Assembly: GCA_020250125.1 (NCBI GenBank)
Contig: JADCEL010000085.1
Span: 1 to 51,589, forward strand
DNA length: 51,589 nucleotides
From: Rhodobacter sp.
GTDB lineage: Bacteria; Pseudomonadota; Alphaproteobacteria; Rhodobacterales; Rhodobacteraceae
Reading direction: 5' to 3'
Part shown: positions 29,167 to 38,300 of the stretch, in pieces
Layout of the letters: each line of letters opens with the position of its first letter
How positions within the stretch are numbered: the first letter of the stretch is position 1
Notes under the pieces: generated by a model
Told to the model about the DNA's origin: nothing
The model's input: the letters and a program-made list of their open reading frames with translations, nothing else
Database searches by the model: none
Translations under genes and position numbers: made by a program

Positions 29167-29643
29167 TCAGGTCTGATCCGGCGACGGGTCGTCGCGCATG
29201 GCGTCGAGGATCCGGCGCAGTTCGGTCAGCGTCGGCAGCACCCCGGCAAGGCGCGATGCGGGAAACAGGTCGCCCATGGCGCGGATGTCGGGGGCCAGCG
29301 CGGCGCGCGATGCCTGCAGGAACGCCCGGCCCTCTGCGGTGATGAACGTGAATTTTGACCGGCCATCCAGGGGGTTGGGGGCCAGCCGGATAAGGCCGTG
29401 CCGCTCCAGCACGGTCAGGCTGTGAGTCATTGAGGTTTTCGGAACCTGAAAGGCCCGCGCCAGTTGCAGCGGCGTACCGCCATCCCCGACACGGACCAGG
29501 TGATTGAGCACGGTGAACTGCGACACCGAAATGCCCGGCGGCAGCCGCAAGGAAAACAGGGCGCGGCTGAGCTGGGCCAGAATGCCCACCTCCAGAAAGA
29601 AGGCGCTGAAGATGTCGTCCGGGGCGGGCGGATCGTCAGGCAT
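29167..29643 (-). CDS. MarR-family transcriptional regulator, 158 aa
   Basis: Winged helix with SVSQFTVLNHLVRVGDGGTP, the recognition helix VPKTSMTHSLTVLERHGLI and wing APNPLDGRSKFTFITAEG, flanked by dimerisation helices. Its ATG overlaps the stop of the upstream oxidoreductase gene by eight bases, so both are in one operon. It probably represses that operon through the inverted repeats at 30805-30829, just ahead of the oxidoreductase. The ligand is unknown. Confidence 0.88.
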   Translation of the reverse strand: MPDDPPAPDDIFSAFFLEVGILAQLSRALFSLRLPPGISVSQFTVLNHLVRVGDGGTPLQLARAFQVPKTSMTHSLTVLERHGLIRLAPNPLDGRSKFTFITAEGRAFLQASRAALAPDIRAMGDLFPASRLAGVLPTLTELRRILDAMRDDPSPDQT

Positions 29644-30778
29644 TCACGATTTTCGCATCCAGCGGCCAGCGCGGACTGTTGTTCACAACCGGGCCATAGC
29701 CGATGCGGGCCAGCATCTGAACCGTCCCGCCATCGGGCGCAAGCTTTTCATGCACCTGACGGAAAAGCTCTGCCATTTCGGGATATTCCTGAAGCGCCTG
29801 GCTCAGCGGATGAAAGGCCACTCCGGCGGCGGTTGCGGCCAGATTCACCCGCAGCCAGTCGGCCCCGCTTGCAAGCTGATCGGGGCGGCTGTTGCCCTGG
29901 CTGACCAGCCAGACATGCCCCATGGCCGTATCGGCATTCGCAAAGACCGCATCCATCCCGGCCTGAAAGGCCGGAGATGTCGTGTCGAACGCCGACTCGC
30001 GGGTGAACAGGCCCGTGGCCGCCATCACCTCGAACATCGGGCCGGTGAAATGGATACCGTCGGGATTGGCGTCAACCTCGTTCCTGCCGATACGGAACAG
30101 GTCCACCGATTCCTTGTAAGTCAGCGGTGTCACGATCTCGATCCGCAGCGCCTCACGCGTGAAGGCGCGCCATTCGGCCACCTCCTGCGCATCAATCGTG
30201 CCGCCAAAGCGCGTTGAAACGGCGGTATCAAGTTGTGCCAGAGTGTCCGCAGGCAGCGGGCGGGCGGTGTCGAAGGGTTCTTTGTTGGACCGGCGGTCAA
30301 GGGCATAGGCAAACAGCGGGTCGGGGACCACAGAAGGATCGGCTGCGAACACCGCCCGGGCAATCGGACGGGCATCCAGCGTGCGGTCATCGAACCCCTC
30401 GGGGAAGGGCGTGATTGTAACCCTTTGGCCGTCATGGCTTGCGGCCATGCGCATCAGTTCCAGAAAACAGCCCAGTCCGATGGTGATCTGGCGGTTGTAG
30501 GGATCGGTATGCGGCAAAAGCTTGTTCAAATCGACATAAAGCGTGACAACGTCCGGCTCGGACAGGTCAACCAGCCAGGGTTGAATGTTGTGCGGATTGG
30601 GTGCCAGCAGCGCATAGCTCAGCGCCCGGCGGCGCGCGTCTTCGCCCTGCCCGGCGGCTGCCCAGGGCAAGAGGGCCGTCTGCGGCTGGCGGGTGGCGAC
30701 ATATCCAAGGCCGGCAGTGGCGGCAAGGATGACGCCGCCACCGATCACGGCCAGCGTCTTTCTGCGGGACATCGACAT
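29636..30778 (-). CDS. Nitroreductase-like FMN-binding protein (Acg family), membrane anchored or Tat exported
   Basis: 380 residues. The N-terminus MSMSRRKTLAVIGGGVILA has a twin arginine followed by a hydrophobic stretch, fitting a Tat signal or anchor. Two nitroreductase-fold halves follow; ALLAPNPHNIQPWLV and YALDRRSNKEPFDTARP are the FMN-site type motifs of the Acg group. The substrate is unknown; relatives handle flavin under stress. CAGGAG before the 30778 ATG decides the start over ones at 30772 and 30796. Co-transcribed with and probably controlled by the MarR gene. Confidence 0.8.
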   Translation of the reverse strand: MSMSRRKTLAVIGGGVILAATAGLGYVATRQPQTALLPWAAAGQGEDARRRALSYALLAPNPHNIQPWLVDLSEPDVVTLYVDLNKLLPHTDPYNRQITIGLGCFLELMRMAASHDGQRVTITPFPEGFDDRTLDARPIARAVFAADPSVVPDPLFAYALDRRSNKEPFDTARPLPADTLAQLDTAVSTRFGGTIDAQEVAEWRAFTREALRIEIVTPLTYKESVDLFRIGRNEVDANPDGIHFTGPMFEVMAATGLFTRESAFDTTSPAFQAGMDAVFANADTAMGHVWLVSQGNSRPDQLASGADWLRVNLAATAAGVAFHPLSQALQEYPEMAELFRQVHEKLAPDGGTVQMLARIGYGPVVNNSPRWPLDAKIVNA

Positions 30779-30804
30779 GGTGTGCTCCTGTTTCAATACG
30801 ATGC

Positions 30805-30829
30805 CGCACTATCTAGTGCGAAACCGCAC
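30805..30829. promoter_or_regulatory. Triple half-site operator, likely for the MarR regulator
   Basis: CGCACTA-TC-TAGTGCG (30805-30820) is a perfect inverted repeat, and its right half pairs again with CGCAC at 30825-30829 through AAAC. The three half-sites are spaced 10 bases apart, one helical turn, and lie 27-51 bases before the oxidoreductase ATG in the divergent promoter region with lldD. This matches the usual placement of MarR autoregulatory sites. Confidence 0.65.
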
Positions 30830-30937
30830 CAAATGCAAGCCCCTTTGTCAGCAGTCGCCATGCGCAGGCGCGCATTGCCAAGCAGCGGCCATTCCCGGTA
30901 GGAAAACCTGACCGGACCGGACCGAAGGAAAGCGCAC

Positions 30938-32101
30938 ATGCCCGTCATCACCTGCATCGACGATCTGAAGCGGATTCATCGCCGGCGTGCCCCGCGCATG
31001 TTCTTCGACTATTGCGAAAGCGGCAGCTATACCGAGCAGACCTTCCGCGACAACTCCTGCGATTTTGCGCAGCTGCGCCTGCGCCAGAAGGTGGCGGTTG
31101 ACATGACCGGCCGCACGACCGCCTCGACCATGGCGGGTCAGCCGGTGTCCATGCCGGTGGCGCTGGCCCCCGTGGGCATGACCGGCATGCAATGCGCCGA
31201 CGGCGAGATCAAGGCCGCCCGCGCGGCGGAAAGGTTCGGCGTGCCCTTCACCCTGTCCACCATGTCGATCTGCTCGATCGAGGATGTGGCCGCCCACACC
31301 ACCAAACCCTTTTGGTTCCAGCTTTATGTGATGCGCGACGAGGACTTTGTGTCGGGCATGATTGCGCGGGCCAAGGCTGCGGAATGCTCGGCGCTGGTGC
31401 TGACGCTGGATCTTCAGATTCTGGGCCAGCGGCACAAGGACCTGAAGAACGACCTGACCGCCCCGCCCCGCCTGACGGTGAAGAACCTGCTGAACCTGGC
31501 GACAAAACCGCAGTGGTGCCTGGGAATGCTGGGTACGAAACGCCGCAGCTTCGGCAATATCGTGGGTCATGCCAGGGGCGTGGGCGACCTCAGTTCGCTG
31601 ATGAGCTGGACAAAGGAACAGTTCGACCCGCAGCTGGACTGGGACAAGGTGCGAAAGATCCGCGACGCCTGGGGCGGCAAGTTCATCCTCAAGGGCATCC
31701 TTGATGTGGAAGATGCGCAGCGCGCGGCAGATTTCGGCGCGGATGCGATCATCGTCTCGAACCACGGGGGGCGGCAGCTGGACGGGGCACTCTCGTCAAT
31801 CCGGATGCTGCCATCGATTGTGCGCGCGGTCGCGGACCGGATCGAGGTGCATATGGACGGCGGCATCCGGTCGGGTCAGGATGTGCTGAAGGCGCTGGCC
31901 CTGGGTGCGACAGGCACCTTCATCGGGCGCAGCTACATCTATGGCCTGGGGGCGATGGGCGAGGCCGGGGTGACAGCCGCGCTGGACGTGATCCGCAGGG
32001 AAATGGACACCACCCTGGCCCTGATGGGCGAGCAGGATGTCAGACGTGTCCGGCGCGAGAATCTTCTTGTTCCCAGGGGTTTCGAGGGCGACTGGGCCTG
32101 A
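30938..32101 (+). CDS. lldD: L-lactate dehydrogenase (FMN-dependent alpha-hydroxy-acid oxidase family)
   Basis: 387 residues. FMN and catalytic residues are evident: Tyr in FFDYCESGSYTEQT, LAPVGMTGMQ, Lys in KFILKGILDVEDA and the signature SNHGGRQLDGA with the catalytic His. Members oxidise L-lactate (or glycolate, mandelate) and pass electrons to quinone. Length and wording favour membrane-associated L-lactate dehydrogenase, but the exact hydroxy acid is inferred. GAAGGAAAG precedes the ATG. Divergent from the MarR-controlled operon and followed by a terminator-like repeat pair. Confidence 0.88.
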   Translation: MPVITCIDDLKRIHRRRAPRMFFDYCESGSYTEQTFRDNSCDFAQLRLRQKVAVDMTGRTTASTMAGQPVSMPVALAPVGMTGMQCADGEIKAARAAERFGVPFTLSTMSICSIEDVAAHTTKPFWFQLYVMRDEDFVSGMIARAKAAECSALVLTLDLQILGQRHKDLKNDLTAPPRLTVKNLLNLATKPQWCLGMLGTKRRSFGNIVGHARGVGDLSSLMSWTKEQFDPQLDWDKVRKIRDAWGGKFILKGILDVEDAQRAADFGADAIIVSNHGGRQLDGALSSIRMLPSIVRAVADRIEVHMDGGIRSGQDVLKALALGATGTFIGRSYIYGLGAMGEAGVTAALDVIRREMDTTLALMGEQDVRRVRRENLLVPRGFEGDWA

Positions 32102-32224
32102 GCGGGGCCCTGCCCCGCACCCCGGGGTATTTTCTCCAAGAAGAAACCACGGGAAACCCTGCCCGCCAGGACGGGTTTCTTTTCGGCTGAAATACCCCGG
32201 GGGTACGGGGGCTGGCCCCCGCCG
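32102..32224. repeat. Facing pair of dispersed intergenic elements between convergent genes
   Basis: The left copy (32102-32147) has hairpin GCGGGGC / GCCCCGC, then CACCCCGGGGTATTTTCTCC and AAGAAGAAACC. The right copy (32171-32224), read on the minus strand, has hairpin GGGGGCCAGCCCCC, then GGGGTATTTCAGCCGAAAAG. Each element follows its own gene (lldD on plus, MFS on minus), in the orientation of that gene, which suggests a transcription-ending role. Confidence 0.65.
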
Positions 32225-32240
32225 TCGCGCCGGGACCGCG

Positions 32241-33404
32241 TCAGCCGACCGCAGCGGCGCGCCGCTCGGCCCGGACCAGGATCGGGGTCAGAACCAGGAT
32301 CACCAGCAGCATAACCGCGGCAAAGACAAAGGCCATGCGCAGCCCGAAGGCCCCGGCAATCACGCCAAGGGTGGGCGGCCCGAAGAAGTAGCCGAAATAC
32401 CCCAGCAGGGTCGCGCGCGCCACAGCGCGGGCGCGGGCCTGCGGATCGGCCAGGCGGCCCACAAGCGAAAACGCGGTCGGGGCGATCACCGAAGACCCGA
32501 TGCCCATCACGATGAACCCGGCATAGGCCATTGCCGGGGTCGAGGCCATCGCGGCGACCAGGGCGCCTGCGGCCGAAATCAGCGCCCCGCCCTTGAGCAG
32601 CGTGACCGGGGTCACGCGCGCGGACAGCCCCTGCCCCGCAAGCCGCGCGAAACCCATGGTCAGTGCCAGGACGGCCGGCCCCATCGCCCCCTGCGCAGGA
32701 GAGCCGCCCAGAGAGTGCTCGATATGCAGGGCAGACCAGTTTTCGGCCGCATTTTCGGTCAGAAAGGCAATCAGCACGATCCCGCCGCCGATCACGGGGA
32801 TCAGGCCAAGATGACCCGGAGTGCCATCCCTGGGGCGGCGCAGGCCCCGGATCGTGCCGTCTTTCTCGGCTGCCAGAAGGGCCAGCACCAGTGCGGCAAA
32901 GGCCATGGTCCCCATCACCCATCCCGGCGGCCAGTCAAGGCTGCGCAGCACGCCCGTGCCCAGCGCGCCTGCGGCATAGCCAAAGGAATAAGCCGCATGG
33001 CTGAGGTTCATCAGGTACAGCTTGTGATCGTTCTCCAGCGTGGCGACGCGGGCATTCATCAGCACATCGGTCAGCCCGGTCGCCGCCCCGCAGCACATCA
33101 TGGCCAGCGGGAACAGCCAGATCACCTGCGTCTGGCCCGGCAGCAGGAAGGCAAGGGCCATCAGCCCGGTCGAGACCGGCAGCGCGATCCGGCCAAGGCG
33201 CGCACCGATGCCCGGTGCCAGCAGCATGGCGACAACGGCAGCCAGCGGCGTGAACAGCATCAACAGGCCAAGACGGGCCTCGTTCACGCCAAGCATCGCC
33301 TTCAGATCAGGCAGCACGGCCGCGAAGGTTCCCCAGACGATGCCCATGGCGGCAAAGGCCGCCACCGCCGGACGGGCGATGCCAAGGGTGGAAAGGAACG
33401 GCAT
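32241..33404 (-). CDS. Major facilitator superfamily transporter, 387 aa
   Basis: About 12 hydrophobic segments spread over the whole length, with MFS-like loop motifs (GARLGRIALPVSTG between helices 2 and 3, and VGRLADPQARARAVA in the second half). The pattern resembles drug/sugar exporters of the YbjJ kind. The substrate cannot be inferred. The N-terminus is supported by the first helix beginning soon after MPFLSTLGIARPA. Convergent with lldD and divergent from rplY. Confidence 0.82.
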   Translation of the reverse strand: MPFLSTLGIARPAVAAFAAMGIVWGTFAAVLPDLKAMLGVNEARLGLLMLFTPLAAVVAMLLAPGIGARLGRIALPVSTGLMALAFLLPGQTQVIWLFPLAMMCCGAATGLTDVLMNARVATLENDHKLYLMNLSHAAYSFGYAAGALGTGVLRSLDWPPGWVMGTMAFAALVLALLAAEKDGTIRGLRRPRDGTPGHLGLIPVIGGGIVLIAFLTENAAENWSALHIEHSLGGSPAQGAMGPAVLALTMGFARLAGQGLSARVTPVTLLKGGALISAAGALVAAMASTPAMAYAGFIVMGIGSSVIAPTAFSLVGRLADPQARARAVARATLLGYFGYFFGPPTLGVIAGAFGLRMAFVFAAVMLLVILVLTPILVRAERRAAAVG

Positions 33405-33571
33405 CTGGACGGCCCCCGTGCGTGCCTGCCGGACCTAGACCGGCCCGCCATCCGCAGCAAGGGCATGGGGCGGCATTTCGGGCTTCCCCTGCCGGAGAAT
33501 CGCCTGTATAGCCCCCCGGTCACGCCGCACACCCTTGGAGGGCGGCGGACTTAGCTGATGGAGACCCTCAA

Positions 33572-34171
33572 ATGGCTGGTGAAATCCCTGATTTTCACGC
33601 CGAGGTACGGACGGGGACAGGCAAGGGGGCCGCCCGTCAAGCCCGGCGTGAGGGCAACGTACCCGGAATCGTTTATGGCGGCGGGCAAGACCCTCTGGCC
33701 ATCAGTATCAACTACAACACGCTGCTGAAGCGGCTCAAGATGGGCCGCTTCCTGTCAACGCTGTTCAACCTCAAGGTCGAAGGCCAGGATGACACCCGCG
33801 TCATCTGCCGCAGCGTTCAGCGCGACGTTGTGCGCGATGTGCCGACGCATGTCGATTTCATGCGCCTGCGCCAGACCAGCCGGATCAACCTGTTCATCCA
33901 TGTCACCTTCATCAACCATGAAGCGGCACCGGGGCTGAAACGGGGCGGCACGCTGACCGTGGTGCGCCCCGAGGTCGAGTTGGAAGTGACCGCGGGCGAT
34001 ATCCCCGATCACATCACGGTGGACCTGAAAGGTCGCAACATCGGCGACGTCATCCACATCAGTGACGTGGTGCTTCCCGAAGGTGCCGTGCCGACGATCA
34101 GCCGGAACTTCGTGATCGCCAACATCGCGGCCCCCTCGGGCCTGCGGTCGGCCGATAACGAAGGCGAATAA
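33572..34171 (+). CDS. rplY: 50S ribosomal protein L25/general stress protein Ctc
   Basis: 199 residues, the long Ctc form: an N-terminal 5S-rRNA-binding domain ([20 protein letters not shown]) and a C-terminal TL5 beta domain ([20 protein letters not shown]). It binds 5S rRNA in the large subunit. GGAGACC precedes the ATG. A strong terminator follows, so it is separate from pth downstream, although the two are usual neighbours. Confidence 0.95.
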   Translation: MAGEIPDFHAEVRTGTGKGAARQARREGNVPGIVYGGGQDPLAISINYNTLLKRLKMGRFLSTLFNLKVEGQDDTRVICRSVQRDVVRDVPTHVDFMRLRQTSRINLFIHVTFINHEAAPGLKRGGTLTVVRPEVELEVTAGDIPDHITVDLKGRNIGDVIHISDVVLPEGAVPTISRNFVIANIAAPSGLRSADNEGE

Positions 34172-34202
34172 ACCCGCAGCGGACCCGGGCAGTATCAGAA
34201 GA

Positions 34203-34229
34203 CGCGAAGGGCCCCCCTTCGCGTTTTTT
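34203..34229 (+). terminator. Rho-independent terminator after rplY
   Basis: CGCGAAGG / CCTTCGCG stem with loop GCCCC, then TTTTTT, 31 bases after the rplY stop. Confidence 0.94.
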
Positions 34230-34244
34230 CCTGCGCCGTAACGG

Positions 34245-34562
34245 TCAGGCCCCGATGTGCTGGACCGAGGTGAACACCTCCAGCTCCGGCGGGCCAAGAT
34301 AGATGTCGCCATGCCCGCCGGCGCCCCGGTGCGCCGACCGGAAAGCCTCGGACCTTGTCCAGGCGGTGAACGCCGCTTCGCTGGCCCAAAGCGTGTGCGA
34401 CAGATAAAGGGTGTGGTCATGCTTGCGCGCCCCTTTCAGCAGGTGGAACGACACAAAACCCGGCACCTGCGGCAATTGGCTGTCACGGGCGGTCCAGACC
34501 GCTTCAAAGTCCGCCTCCCGTCCCGGCCTGACCCGGAAGCGGTTCGTCGTGAGGTACATCAT
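34245..34562 (-). CDS. Antibiotic biosynthesis monooxygenase (ABM) domain protein, 105 aa
   Basis: A single ferredoxin-like ABM domain: MYLTTNRFRVRPGREADFEA at the start, VPGFVSFHLLKGARKHDHTL in the middle and YLSHTLWASEAAFTAWTRSE. Such proteins are small oxygenases or heme-degrading enzymes of the HmoA/IsdG type; the VWTARDSQL wording is closest to the HmoA-like group. Two adjacent ATGs (34562, 34559); AGGA upstream fits either. It lies between rplY and pth on the opposite strand, breaking that usual pairing. Confidence 0.85.
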   Translation of the reverse strand: MMYLTTNRFRVRPGREADFEAVWTARDSQLPQVPGFVSFHLLKGARKHDHTLYLSHTLWASEAAFTAWTRSEAFRSAHRGAGGHGDIYLGPPELEVFTSVQHIGA

Positions 34563-34691
34563 GGGGTCCTGCCTTGTGCGTCGCATCCCCGGCAGCCTGG
34601 CCCGGCCCGGCGGCCCGGTCAAGCGTGCGGGTTGCGGCAGGGGATGCGGCGCGTTACCTGATCCGCAGCGGCCAAAGCGCGGGAGGCGGGC

Positions 34692-35384
34692 ATGAAACTA
34701 TTCGTGGGTCTTGGCAATCCCGGGGCGAAATATGCCGGCAACCGGCACAACATCGGCTTCATGGCCGTGGACCGGATCGCGGGCGATCACGGCTTCGGTC
34801 CGTGGCGCAAGGCGCATCAGGGCATGACCGCAGAGGGTCGGCTGGGGGATGAGAAGGTGTGTCTTCTGAAACCCGGCACCTTCATGAACCTGTCGGGACA
34901 GTCGGTGGGCGAAGCGATGCGGTTTTTCCGGCTGACCCCGCAGGACGTGACCGTGTTTCATGACGAACTTGATCTGGCCCCCGGCAGGCTGCGGCTGAAA
35001 CAGGGCGGCGGCCATGCCGGGCACAATGGCCTGCGCTCGATCCACGATCACATCGGCGACGCCTATGGGCGGGTCCGCCTCGGCATCGGCCATCCGGGCC
35101 ACAAGGATGCCGTGGCTGCCTATGTGCTGCATGATTTTGCCGGGGCGGATCAGGGCTGGCTTGATGACCTGCTGCGGGGGCTTTCCGAAGGGGCTGTCAT
35201 GCTGGCGGCGGGGGACGGGCCGGGTTTTCTGAACCGGGTCGCCCTGCGCATGGCACCGCCGCGCCCGCCCGCCGGGCAGGGGCCTGCCCCTGCCGGCGTG
35301 CCGCACCCCGCTACGGACCGGCCCGGCGCGGCGGAAGCCGGTTCTGCGCTGCACCGGCTGGCCGGACGGTTCCGGCGGGACTGA
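34692..35384 (+). CDS. pth: Peptidyl-tRNA hydrolase
   Basis: 230 residues. Catalytic His in GNRHNIGFMAVD (about residue 19), Asn in PGTFMNLSGQSV and Asp in VFHDELDLAPGR; GGGHAGHNGLRS is the family signature. It frees tRNAs from prematurely released peptidyl-tRNA. The last 45 residues are a Pro/Ala-rich extension beyond the E. coli length, common in this group. GGAGGCGGGC precedes the ATG. Confidence 0.96.
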   Translation: MKLFVGLGNPGAKYAGNRHNIGFMAVDRIAGDHGFGPWRKAHQGMTAEGRLGDEKVCLLKPGTFMNLSGQSVGEAMRFFRLTPQDVTVFHDELDLAPGRLRLKQGGGHAGHNGLRSIHDHIGDAYGRVRLGIGHPGHKDAVAAYVLHDFAGADQGWLDDLLRGLSEGAVMLAAGDGPGFLNRVALRMAPPRPPAGQGPAPAGVPHPATDRPGAAEAGSALHRLAGRFRRD

Positions 35385-35448
35385 ACCTGTGGCGTTGACA
35401 GGGGGCCGGGGCTGACGCAGGCTTTGTGCCTGGCAGGGGGCGGGCGAT

Positions 35449-36540
35449 TTGGCGGGACAAAGCACACACAGAATTCCGGTCTGGGCGGTGCTGGCACCTT
35501 TTGCGGCCGGCGGGGTTCTGGCGTTGAAGCTGACAGGGATGATTTCCGCCACCGCGCCCGCAATTCTGGCGCTTGCCGTGGCGCTGCTGGGGATCAGCGT
35601 CTTTGCCGCCGTTCACCATGCCGAGGCGCTGGCCCTGAAAGTGGGAGAACCGTTCGGATCGATCCTGCTGGCCATCGCGGTGACGGTGATCGAGGTGGCG
35701 CTGATCGTTTCCATCCTGCTGTCAGAGGCGCCGGGCAGCAGCGCCGTGGCACGCGATACGGTGTTTTCTGCCGTGATGATCGTGCTGAACGGTGTGATCG
35801 GGCTGTGTCTGGTTCTGGGGGGGCGGCGGCATTTTCAGCAAAGCTTTCAGGTGGAAGGCGCTTCGGCCACGCTGGCGGTGCTGGGCACGCTGGCGGTCTT
35901 TGCGCTGGTGATGCCGAATTTCACCGATGCCACACGCGGCCCGAATTACGCGCCGGTGCAGCTTCTGGTCGTGGGTCTGGTGTCGCTGGCGCTGTATGTG
36001 GTGTTCGTATTTGTGCAGACCGTGCGCCACCGCGAGTATTTCCTGGATGAAACCGTCGCGGTTCCGGCATTCATCGCGCCGTCGGATGCGGTGGCGGCCG
36101 CAAGTGCCGTGCTGCTGATGCTGTCGCTTGCTGCGGTGGTGCTGCTGGCCAAGCTGCTGTCATTCCCGCTGACGCTGGCGGTGCAGAACGCGGGGCTGCC
36201 GCTGTCTTTCGTGGGCGTGGTCATCGCCGCCGTTGTTCTGCTGCCCGAAGGGCTGGCGGCAATGAACGCGGCGCTGTCGAACCGCCTGCAAAGCAGCATC
36301 AACCTGGCGCTGGGGTCGGCGGTGGCCAGTATCGGGCTGACGATACCGGCGGTGGCGGCCGTGTCGCTGATCTTCGGTGTGCCGCTGGTTCTGGGCCTTT
36401 CGGATGAAGACATGGTGCTGCTGATGCTGACCCTGTTCGCGGCCACGCTGACCCTGGGCACCGGGCGCACCACCGTTCTGCAGGGGGCGGTGCATCTGGT
36501 GATCTTTTCGGTGTTTCTGCTGTTATCCGTCATCCCGTAG
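35449..36540 (+). CDS. chaA: Calcium:proton antiporter, ChaA/CaCA type
   Basis: 363 residues with about 11 membrane helices and the two CaCA alpha repeats, GEPFGSILLAIAVTVIEVAL and SINLALGSAVASIGLTIPAV, plus VVLLPEGLAA. These bind the cation. Members exchange Ca2+ or Na+ for protons. The start is a TTG with AGGGGG upstream; no in-frame ATG precedes the first helix. The stop TAG is part of the ribosome site (TAGGAG) of the next gene, so the two are coupled. Confidence 0.88.
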   Translation: MAGQSTHRIPVWAVLAPFAAGGVLALKLTGMISATAPAILALAVALLGISVFAAVHHAEALALKVGEPFGSILLAIAVTVIEVALIVSILLSEAPGSSAVARDTVFSAVMIVLNGVIGLCLVLGGRRHFQQSFQVEGASATLAVLGTLAVFALVMPNFTDATRGPNYAPVQLLVVGLVSLALYVVFVFVQTVRHREYFLDETVAVPAFIAPSDAVAAASAVLLMLSLAAVVLLAKLLSFPLTLAVQNAGLPLSFVGVVIAAVVLLPEGLAAMNAALSNRLQSSINLALGSAVASIGLTIPAVAAVSLIFGVPLVLGLSDEDMVLLMLTLFAATLTLGTGRTTVLQGAVHLVIFSVFLLLSVIP

Positions 36541-36549
36541 GAGTGTTGC

Positions 36550-36915
36550 ATGGACCCATCGCTGAATGTGCTTGGCGCGCCGCTGGAACCCTGTTCCACA
36601 GCCCCGCTGACCGGCTTTTTCCGCAATGGCTGTTGCGACACCGGCCCGCAGGACCGGGGGATGCACACGGTCTGCGCGCTGATGACGGCAGAGTTTCTGG
36701 CCCTGTCGAAATATCTGGGCAACGACCTGTCCACCCCGCGCCCGGAATACGGCTTTGCCGGGCTGAAACCGGGCGACCGGTGGTGCCTGTGCGCCAGCCG
36801 GTTCCTGCAGGCGCATGAGGAAGGGGCGGCGCCGAAGGTAAGACTGGCTGCAACGCACCTGCGCACGCTGGACATCGTGCCATTGGACATTTTGCAGGCC
36901 AGCGCTGACGGCTGA
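36550..36915 (+). CDS. DUF2237 family protein, 121 aa
   Basis: Begins SLNVLGAPLEPCSTAPLTGF and contains NGCCDTGPQDRGMHTVCALM and KPGDRWCLCASRFLQA, the cysteine-bearing motifs of DUF2237. The conserved Cys and His might bind metal, but function is unknown. Co-transcribed with the antiporter gene: its ribosome site AGGAG overlaps the antiporter stop. Convergent with trpB, nine bases away. Confidence 0.88.
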   Translation: MDPSLNVLGAPLEPCSTAPLTGFFRNGCCDTGPQDRGMHTVCALMTAEFLALSKYLGNDLSTPRPEYGFAGLKPGDRWCLCASRFLQAHEEGAAPKVRLAATHLRTLDIVPLDILQASADG

Positions 36916-36924
36916 CCTTTCGGG

Positions 36925-38151
36925 TCAGATCTTCATGTCAAAGCCCAGATGCTTTGCCACCGTGAAAATGTCCTTGTCACCGCGCCCGCACATGTTCATG
37001 ATGATCAGGTGGTCCTTCGGCAGACCGGGGGCGATCTTCATCACATGGGCCAGCGCATGGCTGGGTTCCAGCGCCGGGATGATACCTTCCAGCGCGCAGC
37101 ACAGCTGGAACGCCTCCAGCGCTTCGGCATCGGTGATGGAGACATATTCGGCACGGCCCACGTCATGCAGCCAGGAATGTTCGGGGCCGATGCCGGGATA
37201 ATCCAGACCGGCGGAAATCGAATACCCTTCCAGAATCTGGCCATCCTCATCCTGCAGCAGATAGGTGCGGTTGCCATGCAGCACGCCGGGGCGCCCCCCG
37301 GTCAGGCTGGCGCAATGTTCCATGCGGGCGTCCACACCCTTGCCGCCCGCCTCGACCCCGATGATGCGCACCGATGTGTCGTCGAGGAACGGGTAGAACA
37401 GCCCCATCGCGTTTGATCCCCCGCCGATGGCGGCGATGATCGTATCGGGCAGGCGCCCCTCGCGGTCCTGCATCTGCTGTCTGGCTTCCTTGCCGATGAT
37501 CGACTGAAAGTCACGGACCATGGCCGGATAGGGGTGCGGACCGGCGACAGTGCCGATGCAGTAGAAAGTATCGCGCACATTGGTGACCCAGTCGCGCAGC
37601 GCATCGTTCATCGCATCCTTCAGCGTGCCGCGCCCCGAGGTGACGGGAATCACCGTTGCCCCCAGCAGGCGCATGCGGAACACGTTCGGGGCCTGCCGTT
37701 CCACATCATGCGCGCCCATGTAGACCACGCATGTCAGGCCGAACTTGGCGCAGACCGTGGCGGTGGCCACACCATGCTGGCCCGCGCCGGTTTCGGCGAT
37801 GATCCGGGTCTTGCCCATGCGGCGGGCAAGGATGATCTGGCCCAGCACATTGTTGATCTTGTGCGCGCCGGTGTGGTTCAACTCGTCGCGCTTCATGTAA
37901 ATCTTTGCGCCGCCCAGATGCGCAGTCATCCGCTCGGCGTGATACAGCGGGCTGGGGCGTCCGACGTAATGCGTCCACAGATCGTGCATTTCCGCCCAGA
38001 AGCCGGGATCGGTCTTGGCGAATTCGTAGCGCTCTTCCAGTTCAAGGATCAGCGGCATCAGCGTTTCGGACACAAAGCGCCCGCCGAACAGGCCGAAGCG
38101 GCCCTGGTCATCGGGACCGGTCATATAGCTGTTGAGGTGGTCTTCGGGCAT
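36925..38151 (-). CDS. trpB: Tryptophan synthase beta subunit
   Basis: 408 residues. The PLP lysine is in [16 protein letters not shown], and the phosphate loop is GGGSNAMG. Catalytic Glu lies in [11 protein letters not shown] and the monovalent-cation region follows. It condenses indole with serine to tryptophan. GCAGGAGG gives a strong ribosome site. Normally it is beside trpF or trpA; here it is followed by an unrelated gene and trpA is 7.8 kb away. No leader-peptide attenuator is seen. Confidence 0.97.
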   Translation of the reverse strand: MPEDHLNSYMTGPDDQGRFGLFGGRFVSETLMPLILELEERYEFAKTDPGFWAEMHDLWTHYVGRPSPLYHAERMTAHLGGAKIYMKRDELNHTGAHKINNVLGQIILARRMGKTRIIAETGAGQHGVATATVCAKFGLTCVVYMGAHDVERQAPNVFRMRLLGATVIPVTSGRGTLKDAMNDALRDWVTNVRDTFYCIGTVAGPHPYPAMVRDFQSIIGKEARQQMQDREGRLPDTIIAAIGGGSNAMGLFYPFLDDTSVRIIGVEAGGKGVDARMEHCASLTGGRPGVLHGNRTYLLQDEDGQILEGYSISAGLDYPGIGPEHSWLHDVGRAEYVSITDAEALEAFQLCCALEGIIPALEPSHALAHVMKIAPGLPKDHLIIMNMCGRGDKDIFTVAKHLGFDMKI

Positions 38152-38300
38152 GGCATCCTCCTGCGCGGTTCACAGGGGATGTAGCGCCCGGAACGGGCGG
38201 GGTAAAGCGCGGCGGCGGGCCTTGGCACCGCGCTGATCTGCGCGGCGGTTACCGGATTCTCCGTGATGCCAGGCGTGACGCAGTCTGCGGACGCGCAGGC

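Noticed and set aside
32037..33554. Plus-strand open frame of 505 codons over the MFS gene
   Set aside because: It is the antisense shadow of a membrane protein, begins inside lldD and has no domain.
38152..38300. trp leader-peptide attenuator before trpB
   Set aside because: No Trp-rich short frame and no alternating hairpins with a T-run are present.
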